Shown: positions 52,858-62,692, counted from the stretch's first letter. The stretch is DNA of 64,000 bases from Halocatena marina (GCF_023276375.1 NZ_JALLPK010000004.1:186001-250000); one strand, 5' to 3'. The notes: generated from the letters alone by a model not told the origin. Translations and numbers: made by a program.

Positions 52858-54315
52858 ATGGCAAGTGAGCTGAGCGCACAGCTATACGTCGACGGTAATT
52901 GGTGCAGTTCGAGCGGCGACTCCGAGATCATCAGCCGGAATCCGGCGGCACCGAACGAAGAGGTAGCCACGTTTCCGGCCGCAACGGTCACTGACACCGA
53001 AGATGCGATCTCGGCGTCAGTCGCTGCGCAGGACGAGTGGGCCGCGGTGTCCAGTCACGAACGGGGATCGTATCTGCGGGACGCGGTTCGGATTATCGAG
53101 GACGAAAGGGAGTTTCTCAGCCGATTAATCGTCGATGAGGCAGGCAAGACGATTGGTGGAAGTCAGGGTGAGATCCAGCGAACGATCGATCTCCTGGAGT
53201 ACTATGCACAGGTCGCACGCGACTACGGCGGTACCGCACCCCCGAGCGCGACCGACGGGACAGTCCTGTTCACGAAGCGTGAGCCGTTAGGGACCGCGGG
53301 AATCATCACGCCGTGGAATTTTCCGATTGCGATCCCGACATGGAAGATCGTTCCCGCTCTCGTGAGTGGGAACACGGTCGTCTTTAAGCCCGCCTCGCTC
53401 TCACCGACAATCGCGTCTCGGCTCGTCGACGTGTTTGACCGGGTCGGGCTCCCGGATGGTGTCTTGAACTTCGTTCCCGGATCCGGAAGCACAGTCGGCG
53501 ACGCAATAGCGACGAGTCAGAATATCGATGTGCTTTCGTTCACCGGCAGCACCGCGGTGGGCGAGGCTGTGAAGAGGGCTGCAGGCGAGACAGGCGCACG
53601 GGTACAGTGTGAGATGGGCGGGAAAAACCCGATCATCGTCGACGAAAGCTGTGACCTCGATCTGGCTGTCGATTTGACGATAAGCGGCGCCTACAGTCTG
53701 GCGGGACAGGCCTGCACGGCCGCGAGTCGAGCGATCGTGTTGGAGGGAGCCTACGACGAGTACGTCGCCGCCCTCAAACAGCGCGTTGAGCATCTCATCG
53801 TCGGAGAACCGGGGGACGAAACAACGGATATGGGTCCGAAAGCATCCGCAGGCGGATTGCAGGAGGATCTCGACTACATCGAAGCGGGCGAAGGTGAGGG
53901 TGCGACGCTCCTGGCGGGAGGGTCGGCACTCGACCGCGAGGGGCACTTCATCGAGCCGACGGTCTTCGTCGACGTCGACTCGGAAATGAAGATCGCGCAA
54001 GAGGAGATCTTCGGTCCGATCCTATCGGTTCTCTCGGTCTCGAGCTTCGACGAGGCGGTTCGAGTCGCAAACGACGTGCAGTACGGACTGACTGCCGCCA
54101 TCTGTACTGACCGACTTCACCACGCGATGTCTTTTATCGATGACATCGAGACAGGTGTCGTGAAGGTCAACCAGAAACCCGGCGGAGTCGAATACCAGAT
54201 GCCGTTCGGTGGACGGAAGCGTTCGAGCACGGAGACGTTCAAAGAGCAGGGACGCGAGGCTCTGGAGTTTTTCACACATCAAAAGGCAATCTATCTCACC
54301 GATGGGCACGTCTGA
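52858..54315 (+). CDS. NAD(P)-dependent aldehyde dehydrogenase, copy 2
   Basis: A 485-residue aldehyde dehydrogenase: ITPWNFPIAIPTWKIVPALV, FTGSTAVGEAVKRA, CEMGGKNPIIV (Glu) and LAGQACTAASRAIV (catalytic Cys). It resembles semialdehyde or benzaldehyde-type dehydrogenases such as 2,5-dioxovalerate dehydrogenase; the specificity is not certain. It follows iclR on the same strand with 43 bases between. It and the copy at 43933 are clearly different genes. Confidence 0.92.
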   Translation: MASELSAQLYVDGNWCSSSGDSEIISRNPAAPNEEVATFPAATVTDTEDAISASVAAQDEWAAVSSHERGSYLRDAVRIIEDEREFLSRLIVDEAGKTIGGSQGEIQRTIDLLEYYAQVARDYGGTAPPSATDGTVLFTKREPLGTAGIITPWNFPIAIPTWKIVPALVSGNTVVFKPASLSPTIASRLVDVFDRVGLPDGVLNFVPGSGSTVGDAIATSQNIDVLSFTGSTAVGEAVKRAAGETGARVQCEMGGKNPIIVDESCDLDLAVDLTISGAYSLAGQACTAASRAIVLEGAYDEYVAALKQRVEHLIVGEPGDETTDMGPKASAGGLQEDLDYIEAGEGEGATLLAGGSALDREGHFIEPTVFVDVDSEMKIAQEEIFGPILSVLSVSSFDEAVRVANDVQYGLTAAICTDRLHHAMSFIDDIETGVVKVNQKPGGVEYQMPFGGRKRSSTETFKEQGREALEFFTHQKAIYLTDGHV

Positions 54316-54413
54316 GACGCCGCGAGGGGTCTTCAGGCGTCTCTCGTGAGTGGACGGACGAAACACCCGACCAGACGCAACGTTTTTGCACCTTGTCGAC
54401 ACACCACAATAGC

Positions 54414-55700
54414 ATGGGTACAAACTCGCTTACGGCGGCGTACGATGAAGAGCTAAAGCGTTTCGTCGAGAGATTCCTCCGGTTTGAATCGAGCAGCGGT
54501 CGCGAAAAGCAGGCACAGGAATGGTTCGAAGAGCAACTCGAAGCGCTTGGGTTCAAGACGTACCGGTGGGAGGTCGGTGCGGAGCAGCTCGCTTCGCTTC
54601 CGTCGTTCCCATCGGCTGACGAAATAGATGCCACGGACCGACCCAGCGTGGCGGGCGTGCTTGAATTTGGTGACCCGGAAGCTGGTCCCACAATGGTTCT
54701 CAACGGACACGTCGACGTAGTGCCTGCCACCGACGCCTCTTGGGAGACGGATCCATTCGAACCGCACTGGGACGGCGAGAAACTGCACGCGCGGGGAGCG
54801 GCAGACATGAAGACGAACCTTGCGTTACTCGTTTTCGTCGCGAAGTATCTCCATGATGAGTACGCCGATGAAATCGACGGGCGAGTGGTCGTCGAAAGCG
54901 TCACGGGCGAGGAGGAAGGTGGGATCGGAGCACCCGCGGCGGCGCTGTCTAACCCCTACCCGTTCGACCGAGACGCGGCAATCATCACGGAGCCCACCGA
55001 CCGACGAGTCGTGACGGCGACGGCGGGCGTGTTAATGAAAGAGCTGACCGTTTCTGGACGCTCGGCGCACGCTGCGACCCGGTGGCGCGGTGAGTCCGTG
55101 CTTCCACATTTCAATCGCATCCATCGAGCGTTCGAAGAACTCGAACGGGAGCGCCACGAGCGGATCGCGCACTCGCTGTACGACTACCCAGTGAACTGGC
55201 CGATGAACGTCGGTGTCGTCGACGCGGGCGACTGGGCCTCGAACGTACCGGCGCGTCTGACGGCGCAGATTCGGATTGGGTTCGCCCCGTCGGAGACGCT
55301 CGAAACCGTGGAGGCGAAGTACGAGGAGCGCCTTCAGAGTGTCGTCGCGGACAGTGAGTGGCTAACGGACCATCCGCCGACATTTGAACGGCGGGCCATT
55401 CACTTTGAACCCTCCGAACTCGAAGCGGACAGTCCGATCGTCCAGCGACTCCAGTCGGCCATGCTCGACCACGGCATCGAAGAGACGGAACCGATCGGGA
55501 AAACCTACAGCTCCGATTCTCGTTTCTACATCGCAGAGGGGATTCCAACGGTCATTTTCGGTCCGGGGACGATCGATCAAGCGCACTTCCCCAACGAGTT
55601 CATTCGCTGGTCGGATGTCCAGCAGGCGGGCGACGTGCTTGTCGACACCTGTAAGGCGTATCTACAGGACCCCGGCTCGACCCCCGAACGCTCGGAGTGA
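54414..55700 (+). CDS. M20 peptidase/deacylase (ArgE/DapE-type)
   Basis: A 428-residue M20 metallohydrolase. VLNGHVDVVPA, GAADMKTNLAL (metal-binding Asp), GEEEGG (catalytic Glu and metal Glu) and the final QAHFPNEFIR (metal His) form the dinuclear zinc site; the dimerisation lid is at about 205-320. The family removes acyl or amino groups from N-acylated amino acids and dipeptides. ATG 54414 (MGTNSLTAAY) is preferred. Third gene on the plus strand after iclR and the aldehyde dehydrogenase. Confidence 0.88.
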   Translation: MGTNSLTAAYDEELKRFVERFLRFESSSGREKQAQEWFEEQLEALGFKTYRWEVGAEQLASLPSFPSADEIDATDRPSVAGVLEFGDPEAGPTMVLNGHVDVVPATDASWETDPFEPHWDGEKLHARGAADMKTNLALLVFVAKYLHDEYADEIDGRVVVESVTGEEEGGIGAPAAALSNPYPFDRDAAIITEPTDRRVVTATAGVLMKELTVSGRSAHAATRWRGESVLPHFNRIHRAFEELERERHERIAHSLYDYPVNWPMNVGVVDAGDWASNVPARLTAQIRIGFAPSETLETVEAKYEERLQSVVADSEWLTDHPPTFERRAIHFEPSELEADSPIVQRLQSAMLDHGIEETEPIGKTYSSDSRFYIAEGIPTVIFGPGTIDQAHFPNEFIRWSDVQQAGDVLVDTCKAYLQDPGSTPERSE

Positions 55701-55782
55701 GCCCACGTCGGCCGCTCGGCTGCCAGTCCGTCCGCCCGGTTTCCCCCGCCCACGATCGAGTACGCTGACCGACGGATTTATT

Positions 55783-55801
55783 GTGACACTCGTAATCACA
55801 C
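55783..55801. promoter_or_regulatory. Inverted repeat TGTGA-N9-TCACA before aminotransferase
   Basis: Perfect 5-base arms, overlapping the end of a TATA-like run (gatttattgtg) and ending 6 bases before the aminotransferase ATG. The position fits a repressor site that blocks transcription start. Confidence 0.45.
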
Positions 55802-55807
55802 CAGTAT

Positions 55808-57088
55808 ATGGGCTCGCAACCAGCTCAGTTTATGCCAGCGGTATCGAGATTCATCGGAGAGGACACACCGTGTCTCATCGAGGGAGACGGTGCGATCCTC
55901 AAAGACGACGAAGGAAACGAGTACATCGACTTCTTCGCACAGCACGCCGCGATGTCTCACGGCTACTCGCATCCGAAGGTGGTCGACGCCGTGACAGAGC
56001 AGGTCGAGAAGCTGAACTTCAGTGCGTACGACTTCCCGACTGAGCCGAGCCGCCGACTCACGAACCGGTTTGCTGACGTCGCCCCTGGCGACCTCGAACG
56101 GTCGTACTTCGTCAACTCCGGATCGGAGGCCGTAGAGGTCGCGCTGACGCTCGCCCGGCGGGCGACGGGCAACCACGAGTTCGTCGCCCTGGGTGAGGCG
56201 TTTCACGGGCGCACCTATGGTGCTCGCTCGCTCGTTGGGTGGTCCGGCTATCGAGACGGCTTCGGGCCGTTTCTGCCGTCTGTAACTCACATCCCATCGT
56301 ACAACTGCGATTCGTTCCCCGGCAGCGCGGAGCCGGAAACCGGAGCCGAGTACGCAGAACTGCTCGAATATGCGCTCGAATACGAGACGGGCGACGTCGC
56401 CGCATTCATCGCTGAACCGATGTTGGGAACAGCGGGAAACATCCCTGCTCCAGCAGGATATTTCCAGCGAATCCGAGAGATTTGCGACGAATACGATATC
56501 CTATTCATCGCCGACGAGGTCATCACCGGGTTCGGCCGCACCGGAAAGCCGTTCGGTATCCAACACTACGATGTCACACCGGACATTATGACGACAGCGA
56601 AGGCGATCGGCGGCGGAATGCCAATCGGGGCGACGATCGCAACCTCCGAGGTGGCCGACGCCTTCGAGAGCATGGATTACTTCTCGACATTCGGCGGAAA
56701 CCCGGTCTCGACTACGGCAGCGGCCGCGAGCATCGACGTAATGGTGGAGGAGAAACTCGCGGAGCAGGCCGCCAAACTGGGCGACAGCTTCGTGGACCGC
56801 CTCCGAACGCTACAGAGCGACTATCCGTTCGTTGGCGAAATCAGAGGCAAGGGGCTGATGATCGGGGTCGAACTCGTCGATGAGGACGGAGCGCCGCTCA
56901 AAAAAGAGCACAGTCTCACCCTGCGGCGTGACGCCATCGAGCGAGGTCTCATCCTGCCCGCTGGACAGGGCTGGGAAGGCAACGTCATTCGTATCAACCC
57001 GCCGCTCGTCATCTCCGAAGACGAACTTGACCGAGGTATCGACATCATGGATGAGTGCTTTGAGGAACTCACTACCCGCCTCGACTGA
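55808..57088 (+). CDS. Class III (omega) aminotransferase
   Basis: A 426-residue PLP aminotransferase. K265 in TTAKAIGGGMPIG is the PLP lysine, IADEVITGFGRTG the cofactor Asp/Val region and FVNSGSEAVEVALTLARRAT the phosphate loop. Closest in appearance to alanine-glyoxylate aminotransferase 2, 4-aminobutyrate and dialkylglycine-type enzymes. It moves an amino group from an amine or amino acid to a 2-oxo acid. It has its own promoter (inverted repeat at 55783-55801). Confidence 0.9.
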   Translation: MGSQPAQFMPAVSRFIGEDTPCLIEGDGAILKDDEGNEYIDFFAQHAAMSHGYSHPKVVDAVTEQVEKLNFSAYDFPTEPSRRLTNRFADVAPGDLERSYFVNSGSEAVEVALTLARRATGNHEFVALGEAFHGRTYGARSLVGWSGYRDGFGPFLPSVTHIPSYNCDSFPGSAEPETGAEYAELLEYALEYETGDVAAFIAEPMLGTAGNIPAPAGYFQRIREICDEYDILFIADEVITGFGRTGKPFGIQHYDVTPDIMTTAKAIGGGMPIGATIATSEVADAFESMDYFSTFGGNPVSTTAAAASIDVMVEEKLAEQAAKLGDSFVDRLRTLQSDYPFVGEIRGKGLMIGVELVDEDGAPLKKEHSLTLRRDAIERGLILPAGQGWEGNVIRINPPLVISEDELDRGIDIMDECFEELTTRLD

Positions 57089-57276
57089 TCGAAAGACGGT
57101 GACCGACCCAGAGCCCGCCTCAGCCGATCGGAAATTCCCGGTAGCCGCATGTCGTGCTGCTAAGGGGGAAATGGACGCCGCCAGAGGATACTGGCGCTGT
57201 CAGTCATGGCGATACATCCCGAACCACGCGTCGGACTGAAGTGGGCCTCGTCGTGTCCAGAAGCGCCGCGTTCGCA

Positions 57277-58047
57277 TTATTCGCCGAGCAGTTCAAGGAC
57301 CGATTCGACGGCCGACGAATCCGATCCAGTGGCACGGAACTCACAGCCGATATAGCCGTCGTAGCCAGCGTCCGCGAGACTCCCGATGATTCGTTCGTAG
57401 TTCAGTTCGCCCGTCCCGGGCTCGTTGCGTCCGGGGACGTCTGCAACGTGGACATGTCCGATCCGGTCGAGATTTGTCCGCATCGTGTCGATGATGTTGC
57501 CCTCCGTGATTTGCTGGTGGTAGACATCATAAAGCAGTCTCACCCGCGGGCTATCTAACTCGTCGACCACGTCAAACCCCGTCTTCGACCGACTGAGAAA
57601 CGCTTCTGGGTGATCGATGGCGGTGTTGAGTGGTTCGAGAAGGAGCGTAACGCCCGCTTCCTCGGCGGCGGGTGCGACCGTGTTGAGGGTGTCGACGACG
57701 TTGTCGTACTGCGTCTGCCACCCTCGGGACTCACACTCCGGCCCGGACGTTACGATGAGGTTCTCACAGCCAACTGCCGTTGCAGTCTCGATCGTCGACC
57801 GCAATTCATCGACCGTGTGGTCCCGAGCGTCGGGGTCCGTGAGACCGGTCGTACAGCCAACCATGCCAACGAACGCGAGATCGTTCGTCGCGGTTCGCTC
57901 GCGGACCTCCCGAAGGGGTCGGTCCGACGGTTCCCAGAACTCGACGCCGCCGACGCCGAGCTCGGCGCAGCGGTCGATCCGATCGACGAACGGGTCGTCG
58001 GTAAAGAGCGTGTCCAAACACACTGAAAGGGTAGGAAAGTTTGTCAT
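57277..58047 (-). CDS. Sugar-phosphate isomerase/epimerase (hydroxypyruvate isomerase-like)
   Basis: A 256-residue xylose-isomerase-like TIM barrel. LLLEPLNTAIDHPEAFLSRS carries a metal-ligand Glu and LLYDVYHQQITEGNIIDTM the Asp/His pair; GHVHVADVPGRNEPGTGELN and YIGCEFRATGS complete the site. Similar to hydroxypyruvate isomerase and other small epimerases. Convergent with the aminotransferase, divergent from the Gfo/Idh gene. A dead relative lies at 43435. Confidence 0.82.
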   Translation of the reverse strand: MTNFPTLSVCLDTLFTDDPFVDRIDRCAELGVGGVEFWEPSDRPLREVRERTATNDLAFVGMVGCTTGLTDPDARDHTVDELRSTIETATAVGCENLIVTSGPECESRGWQTQYDNVVDTLNTVAPAAEEAGVTLLLEPLNTAIDHPEAFLSRSKTGFDVVDELDSPRVRLLYDVYHQQITEGNIIDTMRTNLDRIGHVHVADVPGRNEPGTGELNYERIIGSLADAGYDGYIGCEFRATGSDSSAVESVLELLGE

Positions 58048-58114
58048 AGCAGGTCGTCAGGGTTCTCTGCGGCGGCGAGGTATATAGAACTCACGTCTGA
58101 GAGAAGTACCCAAA

Positions 58115-58124
58115 ACGTTATACC
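58115..58124 (+). promoter_or_regulatory. TATA-like promoter of Gfo/Idh gene
   Basis: cgttataccg, about 25-34 bases before the ATG at 58149, supporting that start over the ATG at 58128. Confidence 0.45.
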
Positions 58125-58148
58125 GAGATGAATAGTCGATTAGCCCGT

Positions 58149-59114
58149 ATGTCAGTCCGGACTGCCTTTATCGGAGCAGGCGGTATAGCGTCGGTACACC
58201 TGTCAAACATCGAAGCGTCTGACCTCGGCGACGTCGTGGCGATCTGTGACATCGATCCGTCCGTGGCCGAAAGCACAGCAGAGACGCACGCTGCCGCCGC
58301 GTTTACCGACGCGAAAGCGCTGTTCGAGGAGGCGGAGTTTGACGCGGTGATCGTCTCGATTCCGCCGTTCGCCCACGGCGAGGCCGAGCGGCTTGCAGCG
58401 AAGCACGAAACCCACCTATTCGTCGAGAAGCCGCTTGGTCTCGACCGGACGCCCGCGGAGACCATCGACGCCGCGGTCACCGAGGCGGGCGTCATTACGC
58501 AGGTCGGTCACATGAATCGATACGCCGACATCGTCGAGAGAGCGGTCGAGCTAATTGACGGTCGACAGGTTTCCCTCGTCAACGGACACTGGTACGACGG
58601 CGTGGCAGACGCCGCATGGTGGCGGAAGAAAGCGCAGTCGGGCGGACAGGTGGTCGAGCAGTCGACGCATGTCTTTGACCTCGTGCGATATTTCGCGGGG
58701 GACGTAGACGAACTTCACGCGTACGGTGAAAAGCAAGTAGTCGGGGACCGAATCGACTTTGAGGACTCGGTCGTCGCGACGATGCATCATGAAACGGGCG
58801 CGGTGAGCCACGTCGCAACGAGCTGTGCGTCGCCTCGATACCGCACCGCGGTGGACGTCATCGGCGACGGCTTCGACTTGCAGCTAAACTTCAACGAGAA
58901 CCGCTTGACGGGCGTCGTCAACCAGCAGGACGTAGCATACGAGGGGAACGGCGAGAAGTACCGAAACGAACTGGAAGCGTTTCTGACCGCCGTCTCGAAC
59001 GACGAGCGGTCGCTAGTTCGATCGCCCTATTCGGACGCCATAAAGACGTTCGAGGCGACGCTCGACGTCTATGAGGCGATCGCCGATAAGACACCTGTCG
59101 AAGCCAAGCGCTGA
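58149..59114 (+). CDS. Gfo/Idh/MocA-family oxidoreductase
   Basis: A 321-residue NAD(P)-dependent dehydrogenase. RTAFIGAGGIASVHLSNIEA is the N-terminal Rossmann glycine loop, VEKPLGLDRTPAETI contains the conserved EKP, and VVEQSTHVFDLVRYFAGDVD carries the catalytic His-x-x-Asp region. The family oxidises sugars, inositols or cyclic polyols. Divergent from the isomerase gene with a 101-base shared promoter region, so the two may form a small sugar-type branch. Confidence 0.88.
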   Translation: MSVRTAFIGAGGIASVHLSNIEASDLGDVVAICDIDPSVAESTAETHAAAAFTDAKALFEEAEFDAVIVSIPPFAHGEAERLAAKHETHLFVEKPLGLDRTPAETIDAAVTEAGVITQVGHMNRYADIVERAVELIDGRQVSLVNGHWYDGVADAAWWRKKAQSGGQVVEQSTHVFDLVRYFAGDVDELHAYGEKQVVGDRIDFEDSVVATMHHETGAVSHVATSCASPRYRTAVDVIGDGFDLQLNFNENRLTGVVNQQDVAYEGNGEKYRNELEAFLTAVSNDERSLVRSPYSDAIKTFEATLDVYEAIADKTPVEAKR

Positions 59115-59308
59115 ACTGGACGCTGTCCGGAAGCGAAACGGACGCCAAAAATTTTAGATATCGTTGTCGTGTTAAAATAATGAATGACAAATTCAAACTG
59201 TCTTTCTTGTCCGAGTCCAGAGCGCCCGCGTGTGCGATGATAGAAGACCTGAGTACGCCCGCCTGGTTAGAACGACTTCGCGACGTTTCGGGAAACGGGA
59301 GTTTCCGA

Positions 59309-60406
59309 TCACCACTTGGGCGACGGCGCGGTCCGTATCGAGGGACGAATGCTTCGTATCGATTCGATCCGTTTTTTCGCGAGTTCCGTAGCAACGTGTT
59401 GTGGCGGACGTCCCTGACGTTCCGCACATCTACCGACTTCGCACATCTGATTTTTGATACGCCGTAGGTATTCGAGCACGCGCTGATGGCTGTACCCCCC
59501 CTGGCGGAGGAGGTCTGTGTGCTCGATGATGGTCCCCGAACTCGCGAGGAAGTCGGGGGCATGGAGGACGCCCGCGTCGGCGAGCCGAACGGCATCCAGA
59601 GGGGAGTCGAACTGGTTGTTCGCCGGGCCACAGACGATCTCACAATCAAGTCGCGGGATGGTATCGGCGTTCAAGACGCCCCCAAGTGCCGCGGGGACGA
59701 ACACGTCGCAGTCGACGGCGTGTACCGACTTTGGATCCACCGCACCGACGTGCAACTCGTCGGTGAGACGGTCAACCCGTTCTCGGTCAATATCGGCGAT
59801 CGTCACCTGTGCACCCTGTCGAGAGAGATACCGGACGACGTGTTCCCCCATCTCACCGATGCCCTGAACCGCGACGTGGCGGTCGCCGAGGTCGTCGGAG
59901 CCGAAGACCAACTCACAACAACCTGCCATCGCATTGATTACACCAAGGCCGCCTGCGTGAAAGAAGTCGTCGGTCGGTCGGGGAAACTGTTCCGGCAACC
60001 CGGTCACGTACTCCGTCTCCTGACTCATCCACCGGAGACACTCTTTGTCGGTTCCGATGTCGCTGCCGGTGATGAACCGTCCGTCGAAGCTATCGACCAC
60101 GCGCGCGTACGACCGATACAGCGCTTCGCTTCGCTGCTTTCCGGAATCTACCCAGATGACTCCCTTGGCCCCGCCCATGTCGATTCCGGCTAGAGCGTAC
60201 TTGTAGGTCATTGCCTTGGCGAGACGTAGTACGTCCTCAAGTGCGTCCTCCTCGGACGCGTACGCGTACCGCCTCGTACCGCCGCCCGCGGGGCCGAGCC
60301 GAGTGTCGTGTAGCGCAATGATTCCATTCAGTCCGACCTTCTCGTCGCGGAAGAACCGGACTTCGCTGGCGTCATACTCCGAGAGTAAATCTGTCGTCGA
60401 AGTCAT
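59309..60406 (-). CDS. Leu/Phe/Val-type amino acid dehydrogenase
   Basis: A 365-residue Glu/Leu/Phe/Val dehydrogenase family enzyme. GPAGGGTRR is the substrate loop, K69 (AMTYKYALAG) and K81 (MGGAKGVI) are the substrate and catalytic lysines, and FITGSDIGT has the catalytic Asp. VAVQGIGEMGEHVVRYL is the NAD-binding loop. The smaller size favours leucine or phenylalanine dehydrogenase over glutamate dehydrogenase. It would interconvert an amino acid and its 2-oxo acid with ammonia. TATA-like gaatatataacc precedes the ATG by about 30 bases. Confidence 0.88.
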   Translation of the reverse strand: MTSTTDLLSEYDASEVRFFRDEKVGLNGIIALHDTRLGPAGGGTRRYAYASEEDALEDVLRLAKAMTYKYALAGIDMGGAKGVIWVDSGKQRSEALYRSYARVVDSFDGRFITGSDIGTDKECLRWMSQETEYVTGLPEQFPRPTDDFFHAGGLGVINAMAGCCELVFGSDDLGDRHVAVQGIGEMGEHVVRYLSRQGAQVTIADIDRERVDRLTDELHVGAVDPKSVHAVDCDVFVPAALGGVLNADTIPRLDCEIVCGPANNQFDSPLDAVRLADAGVLHAPDFLASSGTIIEHTDLLRQGGYSHQRVLEYLRRIKNQMCEVGRCAERQGRPPQHVATELAKKRIESIRSIRPSIRTAPSPKW

Positions 60407-60530
60407 GTAGACATTAGCTCACAAGGGAGGAGGTTATATATTCTTATTCAACCGTTCAGAGGCCACAGCGAGACTTGATCGGGCGAGCTCGCATCGTAAT
60501 GTATTAGTTTCAGTTTTGTGTTTCTATCAT

Positions 60531-61016
60531 GTGATTCGAGCTTACACGCCCGAAACGGACAGCAATGCACTATGGGAATTGAAACGGCAGTTCGAGTTGG
60601 AACTCGGCGGCAACACGGGGGGAGAGGAAAAATCGACCAAGTACCGGGATAAGGTTGATGAGGTGTATCGAGACCGCTATCTGGACTGGGCGGAGAGGTG
60701 TGTCGAGTCTGATCCCGGATGTATCAGTATCGCCGAGGAAGGCGACAGCGTCGTTGGATACGCGTTCGTGCTCCCGGAGAATCTTGCGATGATCTGGGAC
60801 GCTGCGGTCCTCAACGAAATTTTCATAGCAAAATCACACCGTGGGACCGGGATCGCCGATGATCTGATGCAGCGCGTCCTCGGAACGGCCAAAGAACAGG
60901 ACCTCCCCTTGGATCGGTTGCTGTTGGACGTGGATAGTGATAACGGGCGTGCTCAGGCGTTTTACAACCGATACGGGTTCGAAAAGTGGGGTGACCTGGT
61001 CGCTCAGTCACTTTAG
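60531..61016 (+). CDS. GNAT-family N-acetyltransferase
   Basis: A 161-residue acetyltransferase from the GTG at 60531 (MIRAYTPETDS). LNEIFIAKSHRGTGIADDLM is the acetyl-CoA motif A (R-x-x-G-x-G/A type), followed by LDVDSDNGRAQAFYNRYGFE, the usual motif B. The acceptor is unknown. Head-to-head with the amino acid dehydrogenase. A TTG five codons earlier is a weaker start. Confidence 0.85.
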   Translation: MIRAYTPETDSNALWELKRQFELELGGNTGGEEKSTKYRDKVDEVYRDRYLDWAERCVESDPGCISIAEEGDSVVGYAFVLPENLAMIWDAAVLNEIFIAKSHRGTGIADDLMQRVLGTAKEQDLPLDRLLLDVDSDNGRAQAFYNRYGFEKWGDLVAQSL

Positions 61017-61589
61017 TCGTGGCCGGTTTCTTGCCCGATACGGTTCGGCGGCCGACTTTGGAGTCAGCGCGACGCATAGTTTTGCGAGGGCAAAATATTC
61101 ACCGGGAATATCTCTTGTTTCGTGGTACCTAACACTCCAAATTACAGTACTGTGTATGTAATATCCTGTCTCGAATTTTTGCCATTAGCAAAAGTGTTGG
61201 TCGGTCCGGTGGTTCCTCGACCGAGTCCCAACACGACTTGGCTAGCAACTACCCACCGGTCCACTGTCAGATTCCGAAGTCGCTTTCGGACAGAACTGAT
61301 TCGACGTGCCCGAACAGTCGCTCGTAACGCTAGATATGGCGCTCAACGCTGGTACAACGAGGAAATCTAGCACCGTCGATCACTCGTCGAGTGATTTCTC
61401 TTCGTGTTGAAGCATCGGTTTGGAGATACGTTACGGGCGAGGACGTGGTTTGGGCAGTTCAGAATCCTCGTCCTATAGTTCGACATCAGAAACATCGAGC
61501 AAGCCGTCAAGACCCAATATTAGTGTTCTCCTGCGTCTAAACAAGGCACCCCTCTCTACCTTGTTCTGTCGTCTGAATTCATTCGGATT
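61017..61589. other. Gene-free stretch
   Basis: Only short frames with poor composition. It leads into the dead transposase. Confidence 0.4.
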
Positions 61590-62300
61590 GTCCTCTCAAT
61601 GGCGCGTTCGATGTTTTGTACTGCCGATTCCATAACAAGTTCTCGGAATTATCCGAACCAAGTTCTTGACCACAACGCCTCGCTGTATTGACGGTGCAAT
61701 CCGAAACTCACTGAATCAGCGTTCGAGTGCTGGTTATTTGCCTGATCAATGATGAGTAAATTTCCCGCTCAGTGCTGTAAACCTGGGTCGCGCTGTAAAA
61801 TCGTCGGCGTGATACCTTCTGCACACAACTTCGTGCGAAGACTCTCCCGGTCGTATCCTTTCTTGGCCGCCACGGTTGTCGAATTGTCGACATTCCGCAC
61901 CAACACATGTTTGTCGGCCTGTGTCGTGTTGTTCTATCATTATCTATAATATATATAATCAAATCGATTCGCAGTCGATGAGCAGTGTGGTTTTCACCGT
62001 CTCGAACGTGTAGCTTGTCCGTTTCGCGTAGTGCTGGCTAGCTTGGCTACGATCCACGCCCGTTTCGTTGATTGCCTGCACATCTCCGAGTTCGTACAGT
62101 TCGACTGATGTGTCGAGCATCGCTCGCTACCGCTTCATTGGAACTTTTGGCATTCTGGCACACACTGTCGGGAATCACCCAATCAGCACAACCGACTTTT
62201 CTGGACCAATTTACCGAAAATGGATCGCCAGAGACGGCTTTTTTAGGAGCAATACAAGCGTCTCTGTGAAACTGGAGGTCTTGGTTTGTACACCTCAATC
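61590..62300 (-). mobile_element. Decayed IS5-family transposase
   Basis: In shifting minus-strand frames: MLDTSVELYELGDVQAINET, RTSYTFETVKTTLLIDCESI (first catalytic-domain strand region), VAAKKGYDRESLRTKLCAEG (near 61820), then RTWFG, stop, FRELVMESAVQNIERAIE. These are successive pieces of a haloarchaeal IS5-type transposase with several frameshifts and stops, so inactive. Confidence 0.65.
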
Positions 62301-62692
62301 CTCTCCTGTCCAGCTCTTATCAGATTTGATATGTATATGAAGATACTAGTATGGCCATACTAGTGACACGCTCCTCAGACTGAGCGAGTCTCTTCCTCTA
62401 ATCAATGCCCAGAGGGAGTATCCGGCACAGTGATTGTGACTGTTAGAAGATTGACTTCGCGACCGCCCGTTGAGCGAACACGCGCGGATGTAACAGATAG
62501 CATATTAATTCCAATGTAGAACTATAGTATAAAATTGTATCGAATGGATTTTTGACTATGTCAAATTTAGGTAGAGCGGGTAGATACACTGGTTAGATCC
62601 TTTGTCTATTTCTACGCACTGACCTACTAGATGGAGTCACGACTGACTAAAGCACATATTCTGCTAGTTCAGCATGGTGGCTGTATCCGGGG
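62301..62692. other. AT-rich gene-free stretch
   Basis: No supported gene between the dead transposase and the 3' end of the peptidase gene. It contains the short repeat actagtatggccatactagt (62346-62365), a 20-base perfect palindrome. Confidence 0.45.

Noticed and set aside
50244-58047. Inositol catabolism (IolD/IolE/IolG) as explanation of the ThDP, isomerase-like and Gfo/Idh genes
   Set aside because: The ThDP enzyme is shorter than IolD and looks like benzoylformate decarboxylase, and no inositol kinase or IolB/IolC-like gene is present. Kept only as a weak alternative for the isomerase and Gfo/Idh pair.
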